Shown here one piece after another: positions 24,684 through 35,450 of a stretch of 64,000 nt of DNA. The notes under the pieces are model-generated. The model made no database searches, was not told where the DNA came from, and saw only the letters and a list, made by a program, of their open reading frames with translations. Numbering within the stretch: the first letter of the stretch is position 1; each line of letters begins with the position of its first letter. The stretch comes from Allacma fusca. Lineage: Eukaryota > Arthropoda > Collembola > Symphypleona > Sminthuridae. The position numbers and the translations under genes were made by a program. The DNA lies in NCBI GenBank assembly GCA_947179485.1, contig OX359250.1, positions 22,818,887-22,882,886 of the forward strand, in the 5' to 3' direction.

Positions 24684-24776
24684 CAACAGGGATTTTTAAA
24701 TCCGTTGATCTTCTTTTGGCAGCGATTTTCAAATTGGTTGGCGTGTTACAGGAAAATTTGCTATGCAAACAGGGAG
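24684..24776. repeat. fragment related to the nested element at 9698-10065
   Basis: Blocks such as ACAGGGATTTTTAAATCCGT, TTCAAATTGGTTGGCGTGTT and GGAAAATTTGCTATGCAAAC align in order with the interior of the element at 9698-10065 (ACAGGGATTTTAAAATATTT, TTCAAATTTGTTGACGTGTT, GGAAATTTGTTAGGCTAACA). No ends are kept. Confidence 0.5.
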
Positions 24777-25878
24777 GTAGTGAGGTATAGAGGTGAAAAT
24801 AAATCCCTCCATCTCAGAAACTCAAATGTTTTATGGAATTTAATAGACAGTCAATAGTTCACTATTGTTTTTACGAAAATGGTTTTTACTGATTCGCAAA
24901 AATTAGAATTTTCAACTTTTGAAAAAAAATCGTTTTCGTAAAAAACGCAAAGCGTTGATATACACTTACTCCTCCCTGAAAAATAAACTATTTGATGATA
25001 ACTTCTACACCCTTTGACCAAATTCGAATATTAAGGGCTTAAAGTCAATGACAGATGACTTTATACAACGTCCAATTCTTAATTCACCTTTCAGCGTGTA
25101 TAGTTAACGAGAACTGAAGCTGGTTATACCGAAGTTCTTACACGAGTCTACAGAATTGCCTATCCTTATACATTCCAATTTTTTAAAGTTTTAATTATTA
25201 CAAGCTAGTGCACAAATTCTTATGATGTGCGACGTGCGACCAAAGGCTTGGGCCCTTAAAAATTAATTGTTTACGATTGAATCACTGTTGTCATAATAAA
25301 ATCCGTTGAATATTCGAGAAATAACAGAAGTTAAAATTATTATCAAAATATTTTAAATTCGAAACCATCAAAATTATCTCAAAACTCTCAATGTCCGCTA
25401 TTGCATTATAACCCTATAATATATATATTATAAACAATGCATCTCGTTTGCGAAGTTACATATTAAGTATAATGAGTAAATTATTATAAAGCACCCGAGA
25501 TGCACTGTTTCGTTCATTATTGTTTTAATTCCGCCCAGATTCAATACTAATCTATTTATAATAAAGAATGGATTCCACTGAAACCAATTTAAATGTGAAA
25601 AAAATTTAATACTAGGTTTTTTAACTTTTAATCTTCGTTTGGTTTTTTAAAACCAAGTTTATTTATTTTATTGAACTTTTGAAAATTTCTTATGGGATTT
25701 AACATAGAAAAGTTTAAGTCGGACAGGGGGCCCTGTCGTTGCGATTAGGAGTTTTAAATTTCAGCAGGGTTCCCCACGCAAACCAGTGCGAGGTGGCTCA
25801 AACGTTTACGTGTGTGGGGACGGGGACATTGGGCCGGGTACCAACCAACACTCAAAATTTCATTTCGGTCCTGAGTGG

Positions 25879-26742
25879 CATACCTGCGCGCAGTCGCACT
25901 CATTGAGTGCATGCCTCGCACTCAGCCTCGCACTCAATGCACTCAAATTGAGTGTGAGTTCGGATTTGAAATTTCTGCGCTCACAGCACTGAGGCAGAGC
26001 GAACATTCAAATTATGTGCACTGAAGAGGCAGAGGCTGAGTGCAGTTTTTTGCACTCACAACTGAAGTTTATTATACAACATACGTAGACATACTATTGT
26101 TCCCTGATTGTAAATTATGTCCTGGATATTTCATTAAAAGGGGTGGTTCGTGTAATAATATCAAACCTAAGCAAATATTGTTCTTGCTGTTAGGGTGAAT
26201 AGGATTTTAGATTTTAATATTAATCTGCAACTTCTTGTAGACAGGTTCTTGCTATTTCCTCCCCCAATAACATATAAGCAGGTGTGGATATTAAAAATTG
26301 TCACAAAATGAAGAATAAATATATATTTAGCGTTACTCCCTTGTACTAGCTAAAGGGGAGAAATTGATGAAACACCAAATTCATTGAGTGGTGAGACGGT
26401 GAGATCTGCCACAAGTAAACACAAAACTGATTGTGAGACGTTGTTTTCGAATTAACGTTTCCAAATCTTGTTAGTAAAGGAAATCACCGGGTATCCAATC
26501 CAGCCATTAATTATAAGTTATAAATAATAAATAATTTATAACTCTCGCTCGGTTTTGCGAGAGGGCTATGAGTCCACTCAAGCTTTGAGTGCGAGTGCAA
26601 AAATTTTGGGAAAGTACTTTGAGGCAGGAGTTTGAGTGCAGTGGGGCAAAATTCATGACTGCGAGCGCGAGGGGAGTTCAAAGATCCACCGTTGTAATTG
26701 AGTGCGTGGTGAGTGCGAGTGCATACGAAACGCCCAGGTATG
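25879..26742. mobile_element. hAT-like non-autonomous element with CACTCGCACTC arrays
   Basis: The ends are CATACCTGCGCG and, inverted, CATACCTGGGCG. A perfect 8-bp duplication CTGAGTGG flanks the element at 25871-25878 and 26743-26750. Just inside each end is an array of GAGTGC/GCACTC words in inverted orientation. The core is AT-rich and has no transposase. The first bases (CATAC) do not fit YAGNG, but the 8-bp duplication points to hAT. Confidence 0.85.
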
Positions 26743-26750
26743 CTGAGTGG

Positions 26751-27475
26751 ACAGTTCAGGTTGTTTGCTTATGAGTTACAATAGCTGTGATTAAATATTA
26801 TCTTTGATTCTGAGATTTCGATTAAAACGCATTTTTTATAATTTATTTATTATTATCAGCTCACAATCAGTTCATGGTAATGTATTTTAAATGGCAGTTA
26901 ATTGAGCCACCACGTGACTATACTCAGCAACAGGCTAAAAATATTTTGTATTACTGTAATTATCTTTGGAACCCTCACGTGTTCATAAATGAAAAAATTC
27001 AACAAAGAAACCATTGGCATACCATCAACGATAAGCTGGATAAGCCCTTGACGTTTGAAATCGGTTTATTGGTTTGGTCTTCATTGGTAAAAGTAGTTTT
27101 TTGTGGAGGGAGTGAAAACAGATTTGCTTTTTTACAGCCGTCAAGACTGTACGGCCGATGAGTATTCAAAAGCAACTCTCAATAGAACTCCCATTTAAAG
27201 AAATCTTGTGTAATACACTTTAACGAGGTCTGAATTTTTATGCATGCAAAAGCAACTCTTTCTAAGCGTTTTTGCTATTATTTGACATCAGTTTCTGTTA
27301 CATGTCTGCTACACCAATTTACAATCTAAACCATTTCAGGTTAAATTCCAACAATAATAGTAGACGATTATTTTGTGTGTATTGCTTGTTTGATTCAATT
27401 GCATTGTTTAGGTTTGAGATGCCTCTTGTGCAATAGGCCCTATAACTATTACATAGCAGTAGCACAGATTCAGAA
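26751..27475. other. spacer with an orphan open frame
   Basis: A 95-codon open frame at 26874-27161 contains words such as NHWHTINDKLDKPLTFEIG that look protein-like. It has no recognisable family and no clear splice partner. I leave it unassigned. Confidence 0.3.
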
Positions 27476-28047
27476 ATGCCCCTGTTCGTGAGTTTCTACG
27501 TATTACGAACACTATTTGTGATCATTCTAGTGCAAAGCTCTTGCTCATCCAAAAGACTTCCTCAACAGCAACACAATTCACCTCATAAGTACTCATGGTG
27601 GGAAGTTGTGGATGCGTTTGTGAAAGTATGTATAAAGAAGTTATATAACACACACAGCACGCTTGCAGCTTTAATCTATTATCATACCATAATAATGTTT
27701 TGAAGAATTGCCAGAAGTTTTTACAAGTCATTTAATTATTACTGATCGAATGTAATTATTTAAAATTAAAACATAACCAGAGACTGGAAAGTTTCCGAAG
27801 AACGCCAGCGGAAATGGACGCTCTACGTAGTAAGTGGGAGAAGATTGAAGGGGATAAAAAAACCGCCAAAATACTAGAAATGGCTAGGCGTGAAGAAGCA
27901 ATAAAAGAATTGCGTGCAAACATTGCAGCTCGCAAGAAGAAACAGCAGCAGTTGAGACGAAGCAGGTTGAAAACTAGTCACAAACAGAGGATGCAAAGGG
28001 ATGCTCATAAAATGAAAAACCAAAAACGAGCAAGACATCTTTTGTGA
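27476..28047 (+). CDS. small predicted secreted basic helical protein (138 aa, two exons)
   Basis: Exons 27476-27625 and 27781-28047 join in phase 0 (donor GTATGT, acceptor AACCAG) to 138 residues. Residues 1-24 are a clear signal peptide (VLRTLFVIILVQSSCSS). Residues 30-50 are polar, and residues 60-138 form a highly charged helix rich in Lys, Arg, Glu and Gln (AARKKKQQQLRRSRLK). It has no paired cysteines beyond the one in or just after the signal peptide. I do not recognise the family. It could be a secreted peptide precursor, since several dibasic sites are present, or a short extracellular or ER coiled-coil protein. AATAAA lies about 100 bases downstream. Confidence 0.65.
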
Positions 28048-28148
28048 CACGTATCGCCTACTAGCTACATAAATAATAGGCACGAGCTTCCAATTGTAAT
28101 TTCATAATAATCGACGTTACAGTGAGGCAAGTATGAAAAATGTAAGCA

Positions 28149-28154
28149 AATAAA
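28149..28154 (+). other. poly(A) signal AATAAA
   Basis: Canonical signal about 100 bases beyond the stop codon of the small secreted-protein gene. Confidence 0.5.
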
Positions 28155-29776
28155 GTCAACTTTCGGCTGATTTACTTAAACTGATCAATACCACTTTCAT
28201 GTGTTTAGACTACTTCCTATCCTATCACAATACAGTACACGAGACCCTTTTATACGAACAGATGCTCCATAGACGCAATTACTATACTTTATTATGTTTC
28301 ATATATTTGATATTTCCTTTGTCGCATTAATTTTGCTACTTACCTAAATTGCTAAATAAGATCTACTGGTCATATTAGAGCAGAGCGTATATGTGCGTAA
28401 GTATACTTACATTACTTACACCTTAAAACAGAGTTGTCCAAATGATATGACATTCCTTCAAGCCTTCATCAAAGGCCAAAAATAATGTTTAAAGAATACC
28501 GTCCTTCTTCCAACCAATAAACGAAGCCATTAAAATGATTTGCTTTCCCTCAGCCTTCCTTCATTCTTTAAATGAATTCATCCTTCCTCCAAAAATGCTT
28601 CCCTTCATTTATTTGAAAATTTTAGAAATGTTATCAAAACTTGCATGAATTTTGACAACGAAGTAGTTATCATTAAAAAACAGTATCGTTACAAATGAAT
28701 GTGATGAATGAAAGTTCACACTTTGTTCAACAGCATTCACACTTCTGCCTTGTGTTTTATGCATAATTATTTATGCCTTAAGGCATCAATCGCGTGAGGC
28801 CTTTAATACATCTAAATCCAAAGGCTACTACTAACCCGCTTTTCATTCTCCTACCATTTTTATGTAAATTCTATGAAGACTTTCCACACCCTTTGCGAAA
28901 GAATTCCCTTCATATTCCTTCAATCGGCTGAAAAATTATTTTGTGGCCTTAAATGAATTAAGGCTAGCCTTCATCAACGTGTCTTCCTTAAAATTAATGA
29001 CTGGTCTCATAACTCATACTCATACCCACAACAAAACAGGTCAACCCAACTTCACTAATAGATTAAGATAGCCGCATTAAAAAACATCTCGTCTCACCAG
29101 ATTCTTGAAGTTATATCTATTTAATCAACGACCCAAATCTAGATCACTACCGCATGATACAATCATGGATTGACTGCATTTGACGCATTGGAGTTAACTA
29201 CAATAATTACCATACCATTACAAAATAACAAGCTTCAGTGAATAGAAATAACAAAAAAAAATAAAGCAGCTTCAAAATCCCATTTTCATACCCAAGTATT
29301 TAAGTTCTCATCAAAAGACGGTTATTTCGACTTTTCAAATGACCCAGAATAAAATTATTTAATAATATAAATATTTAATAATACTAAAATATTAAATAAG
29401 AATATTTATTGGCTTTGGTACATAACTGTGCACTTTAGGTTGACACGAAAGGAATTGCATGTAGGTATAAAGAAACCATGTCTTTGAAATTGTTTGTAAA
29501 TTATTGGTTTAATAACAACAATAATAACTAACATTTGTGCAAACACTGTTACAAAATGGTTGGCTTTACAAATTCAAACTTCTTTAAACATTTTCAGATT
29601 TGAATCACATGTAGCAACACAAAAAAATAATCATTTATACCAAATTTTGGAGTGTAATCACAATTTTCTAATGTCAAATTAAGTTGAGCACATGCGGGTA
29701 ACACTACTACATCCAGTACTAGTTGCAACCTAACACACAATTGGATGTGCTACGATCAACTGCTGTGAATGTTAAA
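28155..29776. other. intergenic stretch with a CCTTCA-rich block
   Basis: No gene found. The middle (about 28433-28990) is a motif-rich block listed separately; the rest is AT-rich, including an ATTTAATAAT run near 29360-29400. Confidence 0.4.
28433..28990. repeat. CCTTCA-rich block, possibly a worn hAT-like element
   Basis: The block starts near CAGAGTTGTCCAAATGA, which fits the YAGNG pattern of hAT ends. It holds many copies of CCTTCA/CCTTCC (CCTTCAAGCCTTCATCAAAG, AGCCTTCATCAACG), mostly on one strand and concentrated toward both sides. I could not find a matching inverted right end or a duplication. Confidence 0.4.
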
Positions 29777-31746
29777 ATGAGCAGCATACAAACAAGCAGT
29801 CAAATTCAATCCGGGCGTCCATCAAGTGCTCCTTCGTCGGTTGCTAAACTAGTACGGAGCGCAACATTTGCAAATACTGAAAAATCCCCTGGTAATAAGT
29901 TCTAGTATTTTATGTACGTCTAAATTATCAGTTGGTTATAGTTCTACTCTACTAATCTAGAATCAGCGCTATGAGTATTTTGAGATACAGTATTTGAAAA
30001 CAATAGAATCATATAATGACATTTGCCACAATTTGCAGCAAATGTAACTAAAGTTCCAAATAATTTTAGCTTTCAGCAGAACATCTTAAGTTCCAGCCCA
30101 TATATAATTTTGACTTTCATGAAATAGTCACAAATAGTCGTCCATCAAATATTCCTGGAAAATAATATAAAAACAAATAAATAGGTTATTAAGTTCCCTG
30201 GTTCGAAACCGTCACTTGTGTCATTTATAATATATTGCAACTTGCGACATTGTGAGGATGCGTGTACGTGTACTTACACTACATTGTACAAGGAGTCACA
30301 GTTTGTATCCCCTACCGCATAAGAAAACACATGTTAATTAGATGCTCCCATTTAAATTTTGCCCATGCTTTTCAAAATTTGAGCAAGCAATGTTTATCAA
30401 TATGTTGCAAAGTTTATAGAATTTTCAAATATCTAGTAAACTAGACGTTTTATACGCAATGTACAATTCAAAAAAAAAATCCTATTCTCATAATACATTT
30501 CCAGGTGCATCGGACACAAATGTTTCACATGTGCATGGGAAAATCAGAACCATCATGAAGAAGAGGAAGAGGAAGAAACTCAGCGATCGTCACCAAGAAG
30601 AGGATTTAATGAAAGAACTTCTTATAAATCAGCAACTGGAATATTTGGGTAGACACACTCATTTCAGCATAGACGAGGTAACTGTGTATTGGGATTTTAC
30701 TAGCTGCATGTTGCGGGTCACTACATTTGTTGAGTGTTTGCTGGGATGCTGAGAAAAAATATTGGATAATAAGCATATGTGTATTTGTTGTTAACATTAT
30801 TTTAGTAACGTTTGTCTGTTATTTTATCGTATTTGAAAAAGGTTCGCTCTCTATACGATATGTTCAAAGCTATGACCAAGAAAACTCGGGTGCCCGGAGA
30901 AATGGACCGAACATTGTTCCGAGAAGTTTTTCAGAGACAATTTGGCATGACCAATGATATAATGCTCGATCAGATGTACTACTTTTTTGATGCTGATCAC
31001 GAAGGATCGGTAGTTTCTTTATAATTAGCGAGTTATTGGACTTTGTGATGAAACCTTTTAATTACTATAAATAATCAGAACGTTGTACACAGATTAGTAT
31101 CACGGAATGGGTGAAAAACCTTTCAATACTTCTTCGAGGCAACTTGGACGAACATATTAAGTACTGTTATACAATCTATGATTTAAACGGAGATGGAGGC
31201 ATAGGTCGGCAAGAGATAGAAAACTTACTCCAAGGCTGTTTAACCAAAGTTCCAGGTGTTGATGAAGAAATCTTGGAAAACCCTCGAGAGCTAGTGGAAT
31301 CAGTTCTCAGGAAACTTGATGCAGACAAGTCAGGTCAAGTCACGTTTGAAAGTTTTAGGTCTGCAGTGTATAAAGATCCCTTGTTACTTCAATCTTTGGG
31401 CGAATGCCTCCCTTGTGCAGTGAAGGTCCGAACTTATATGATTCTATTCTCCGAAGATTACAATGACTTTGCCACCAACTATTCCCTCGAGGGCTTTCCA
31501 AGCTATTCTTACGAAAGACAAAATAATGAGGACGTGGACGATTTGTCGGCGTCTTCTAGTTCGACGAAAAATTTGAAATCTGCCAGTAGTTTATTCAGTA
31601 ATGGGGGAAGTAAAAAGAGTCGAAAGTACACAAGTAAACAAAGGAGTAGCAGAAGATCTTTTGGCGTATCGTTAATACACGCTACTGAAAAGACTGAACT
31701 TGCATTTAAGAAACTAGATCGACGATCTGTTGTTGCCACGGCCTAA
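29777..31746 (+). CDS. calaxin / EFCAB1-like EF-hand protein (369 aa, four exons)
   Basis: Exons 29777-29891, 30505-30677, 30842-31009 and 31093-31746 join in frame to 369 residues. Three EF-hand loops are visible: about 146-157 (DADHEGSISITE, across the last splice junction), 182-193 (DLNGDGGIGRQE) and 228-239 (DADKSGQVTFES, with Ser instead of the last acidic ligand). The order and linkers (FGMTNDIMLDQMY, EWVKNLSILLRGNLDE, KYCYTIYDLNGDG) match calaxin/EFCAB1, a calcium sensor of ciliary and flagellar outer dynein arms. The roughly 211-residue vertebrate protein lacks both the 80-90 residue N-terminal basic extension (MKKRKRKKLS) and the Ser-rich C-terminal tail seen here. In an arthropod, sperm flagella or sensory cilia would be the expected site of action. 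Confidence 0.88.
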
Positions 31747-31826
31747 ATTTTAATAAGTTACTTCCCAGCTAATTGTGCGTAGTAGTTTATTTGTTGAACA
31801 TTATAAATACGTGAATATACTAATAA

Positions 31827-32084
31827 TTACAATGCGTACATCCTTCTTTCCATTCTATCTTCAGTATACTGCCTATAGATGCTGTATTCATTCAGCATTA
31901 GTGTCCATTGTAGGACACAGTTCGCAAAGCTTGGAAATTGGCTCTCGCTGAGTTTCCCCATACAGTCAACTAATTCTACGGTCATTCTGAAGTTAAATTC
32001 GAATAGTTCCGTGATGTAGTTTTCGATGGAATTCTGTTCATCTCTTTGAACTTTTCGGAAGTTTCCGGTATTTTCCCAAAGGGT
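31827..32084 (-). CDS. terminal coding exon of an unidentified gene (partial)
   Basis: On the - strand an 85-codon frame ends in TAA at 31829-31827 and has strong coding character (NYITELFEFNFRMTVELVD, CVLQWTLMLNEYSIYRQY). It is opened upstream by an in-frame stop just beyond 32084, so the true exon must begin inside the stretch at an internal AG or at the in-frame ATG near 31993. I do not recognise the family. It converges on the calaxin-like gene, with the two stops only about 80 bases apart. Its upstream exons would lie beyond the transposon cluster at 32.2-34.3 kb or are lost. Confidence 0.5.
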   Translation of the reverse strand, partial: TLWENTGNFRKVQRDEQNSIENYITELFEFNFRMTVELVDCMGKLSESQFPSFANCVLQWTLMLNEYSIYRQYTEDRMERRMYAL

Positions 32085-32225
32085 TTATTGAACTGTAAGA
32101 AAAAGAACCACAATTTATTCACAACTTTGCATTTGACGCATGAAATGCACAAAAGAAAGGTGAATAAATGTGTGCCAAATTATCAGTGGCTGCACATGAA
32201 TTTATTGTGAATGCACTGATATTTA

Positions 32226-32610
32226 TTATTACCCCGCCTCCAAAAGGGGCTAGTCGCGAAGGGCAGCTCAAAAGTGGTAGGATTCTGAGGGTTGTGCCAT
32301 GACCCCTGACCTAACGTTTATATGTATGTGTAGATGCTTCCCACTCCCTTTAAATACGTTCAGATTGGATGTACGTATGTACATGCACATGTAGCATACC
32401 TAATCATTAAATGATCAATTTCTGTCGATAGAACTGCTGGACCGATTTTCAGTTATCCATGACCTGACCTAATATTCATGTATGCAAAGTCTGGTTCAAA
32501 TCAGTTCACCCGTTTGTGAGTTATCACGAGGACGGACACACAGACACACTGACAAATACAGTCGTTGCATTAGGGCGCTTGCGATGTCCTAAAAAAGGCG
32601 AAAAAATAGT
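32226..32610. repeat. interspersed repeat fragment of unknown family
   Basis: ACCCCGCCTCCAAAAGGGGC at the left is followed by a text often seen in 3' regions of arthropod interspersed repeats: TGGACCGATTTTCAGTTATC, then CAGTTCACCCGTTTGTGAGT and GACGGACACACAGACACACT. No protein is coded. I cannot assign it to a SINE, a non-LTR tail or a Helitron. Confidence 0.5.
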
Positions 32611-32804
32611 AACTATAGCTGAAGAACCTGGAATGCCAGCAACAATCTTCCCAATGCATTCATATTGCAAGGAGAAGCTCAACAGGAACACGTCGTCTGC
32701 TTCTGTGTACTTGATATGACTTAATTTGAAATCAGGGCATGCACAAGCATTTTAAAGGACTTTCGAAAACCTGGACGGGGCACGAGAACAGGTTTGCTTG
32801 TGAG

Positions 32805-34254
32805 TAGTGGTCGGATCGGTTCAGTTCAAAACTGAATATTTTCAGTTCAGTTCAGTTCAGTTCAGTTTGGTTCATGCAATTTCGGTTCAGTTCAAGCTGT
32901 AAATCAAACTAATCGGTTCAGTTCAGCCACCGAACCGAACTGAACTGAAACGAGTGAACGGATTTTTACTGGTTCACAGGAGCTCGCTGTTCAACAGAAG
33001 TACAACGCGGCATTTCAAACTTTCATTACTACATTTTGTTAAAACCAAAGGTCAGCCTATGCACACGGGTCCATGATCTTTATCGTCACCATTTGAGTTC
33101 GCTCTTACTAATAGTAAAGCACATTCAGGTTACCATTTCGTAGCCATTCTTGAAGAATTCTACTGACCTAGCTACACAGTTTTTACCATCCAGTTCAATA
33201 CACATTATTTACGGGGATACGAAGTATTGTACAGTAAAACCTGTATATAGTGGCCGTTCATATAGTGTATTCCTGTTTATAGTGGATACATTTTACATCC
33301 CGGTCCCACCTCCTATCCTTTAACATAGGAAACTCCCTCTATATAGTGGTTTTCTATATAGTGGAAACCTGCTTATAGTGGACTAATAATCATACCCATT
33401 CAGTTAAAAATGGAGCTTGAAGTACCTGTATATAGTGGTCACCCAGTCAGAACGAAGGAATACAACTCGCGCGAACCCGAACCAATAACACGGCTGCTTG
33501 AATTTAACTCAATTACAGGCATTTGGACTACGTTTTTATTTTCAGAGGTTTCGTATTGTATGTATCTGTAGTAAATCAAATGCTTATTTATTATGTCCAT
33601 TGTATCTAAGTAATTTGTCATTAATAGTAAAATTACTGAATATTTAAAAAAGTAGAATAACTGATTTTCAATACCGTGTAAAAGTAAAACTTTGGTTGGT
33701 TCGTGCTGGTATACGTATATGTGTATGTATTTATATAGTGACCCCTGACCACTATATACTTATATAGTGGTCCCTGTCTATAGTGGACAAATTTTGGCGT
33801 CCCTAGGAAAACCACTATATACAGGTTTTACTGTATACCCCAGACCCAGACGATGGTACGTTTTTAATCACAAAACTATTTTTTATGTTTTTACTTGTTC
33901 CAGTCAAGTTCCTGGTTATTGTGATGCTTAGCGGGATATGATGAATTGTACCCGCTTGAATCTACTGAAAACATTTATGATAAATAAATCATTATTTTCA
34001 TGATCGAAATTTTATTTTAATTAAGGCTGACAGTATATTTTAATTCCTCTATACATATTCCAACCCAACCGTTGTAGTTCCAATGGCGCCGTGAACCATT
34101 TTGTAATCAGTTCAGTTCAGTTTACAGAGGAAACCAAACTGAACTGAACTGATACGCTGCAAATTGAACTGAAAATTTCAGTTTCGATTCAATTCACTTT
34201 GCGAACCAAACCAAACTGATAAGTGTGAACCAAACTGAACCGATCCGACCACTA
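32805..34254. mobile_element. hAT-like non-autonomous element (ends TAGTGGTCGGATCGG) with GTTCAGTTCA arrays
   Basis: The left end TAGTGGTCGGATCGGTTCAG is the inverse of the right end. A perfect 8-bp duplication CTTGTGAG lies at 32797-32804 and 34255-34262. TAGTG fits YAGNG. The subterminal 150 bp on each side are arrays of GTTCA/TGAAC words. There is no transposase. A pogo-like element is inserted in the core at 33232-33833. Confidence 0.93.
33232..33833. mobile_element. pogo/Tc1-like MITE (ends CAGTAAAACCTGTATATAGT), nested
   Basis: The 602-bp element has perfect inverted ends of at least 22 bp starting CAGTAAAACCTGTATATAGT and is flanked by TA on both sides (33230-33231 and 33834-33835). 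TA duplication and CAGT ends are the mark of pogo/Tigger members of the Tc1/mariner superfamily. TATAGTGG words recur through the interior. It has no transposase. It lies inside the hAT-like element at 32805-34254. Confidence 0.92.
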
Positions 34255-34262
34255 CTTGTGAG

Positions 34263-35450
34263 TGTGTCGAATTCTGCTGCAATGAAACAGTCAGAGTGAA
34301 TTTAAGCGTATTTATAGGAGTACGTCACAGATGTTTATTTTAGTTCACGGTTAATTCTTGAAATGTGGGATCCTTGTGGTTGTACTTTAATAACTTTATT
34401 TAAGTACAGACCTCTTGTACCTAATATTGTTGGCTATTTAGGGGGCACATTGAAACGAACTTATCTCGTCATCTCCTTGTTGTCTGCTTCTCCATCCTCC
34501 TGATAACTGCCGGATCAATGTCAGATGTCACCCTGCAGTTCAAACTTTCACAGTGATACGTTTCCTATTGAGCCAGAACCCGATATTGACTTGGGCAACC
34601 TCAGGTCATCCGGTTTACCAAGGAAATAAAAACACATGACGTTTAAATACAAGCTAAAATATAAGTTACCGAGGTATAAAGATCCCCTCACAAAACTTTG
34701 GTGGGACATGGATACTATAAGTATGCCACAAGCACTCTGTTTTTGAATTGATGAGTAGTTTCCCTGCTTTATAGTTAAAATTTTAAAAAGTGATCCATAG
34801 ACGTGTGCATTAATGGCGAATGGTGGTGAAGCATCCGCCACATGTTGGAGCTAATCGTTCTCAATTTTTTTCCACAAGCAGGTATATATTTCATGGTAAC
34901 ATGCCAAATTAAATGGAAAACATTTAAAAACACGACAGCTACCTCGTTACCTGCTAGGATTTACAAAAATACTGTATCTCGAATGTCTTCAGAGTTTAAA
35001 CGTTGTTTAACCAAATTTAAGCATTTATTTTGCAACAAGAAATCTGCTGAGATTTGACCCCTTCAGTACGAATTGTCCTAAGATGAAGTTTCAAAATTTT
35101 GTAAAAATTAAATTTAAGTCAACTGGGGTTGAAATTTTGAAAAAAACAAGATTTCGGAAACTTAGTGAAATCCGAAGTAGTGCAATAAGTTTTTAATTAC
35201 GATGTAGTAACCAGGACTAGGAGTGGCAATGTCACTAGGGCGGGAGCTTTGGGGTCACACTGCGCCGTAAGTGCTTGCACTGCTTTCCAGCCAGAACTAA
35301 CATTTAAAAAATTAATTTCAAAACAACAAAAATTACAGGCAGTTTGTGGCTCAAATATGACAGGATGTTCAAACACATGGACGTCTCGACAAATTTTTCA
35401 ACAATCTGAACGTTGGCTCAAGGGATGCAAACCCTACAGGGGCTTGTTTT
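34263..35450. other. spacer between transposon clusters
   Basis: Open frames at 34548-34841 (-) and 35249-35563 (+) have no convincing coding character or splice context. I see no RNA gene or repeat ends. Confidence 0.35.

Larger units (their letters stand above)
22999..25870. other. 2.9-kb stretch without a supported gene
   Basis: A 72-codon open frame at 23619-23837 (starting MARANRNRPYP) has a polar, basic composition like the N-terminal exons of the F-box genes, but no matching F-box exon follows, so I do not call it. Two transposon fragments lie at 24114-24240 and 24684-24776. Beyond these the sequence is AT-rich and featureless. Confidence 0.4.

Noticed and set aside
26874-27161. 95-codon frame with protein-like words
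   Set aside because: No homologue I know, no good start context, and the donor after it has no partner.
30200-30210. Perfect tRNA-type B-box GGTTCGAAACC
   Set aside because: No A-box or tRNA fold upstream at the right distance, so there is no support for a SINE or tRNA here.
34548-34841. 97-codon frame on the - strand, a candidate upstream exon for 31827-32084
   Set aside because: Composition is not convincing and there is no phase-matched donor/acceptor pair.
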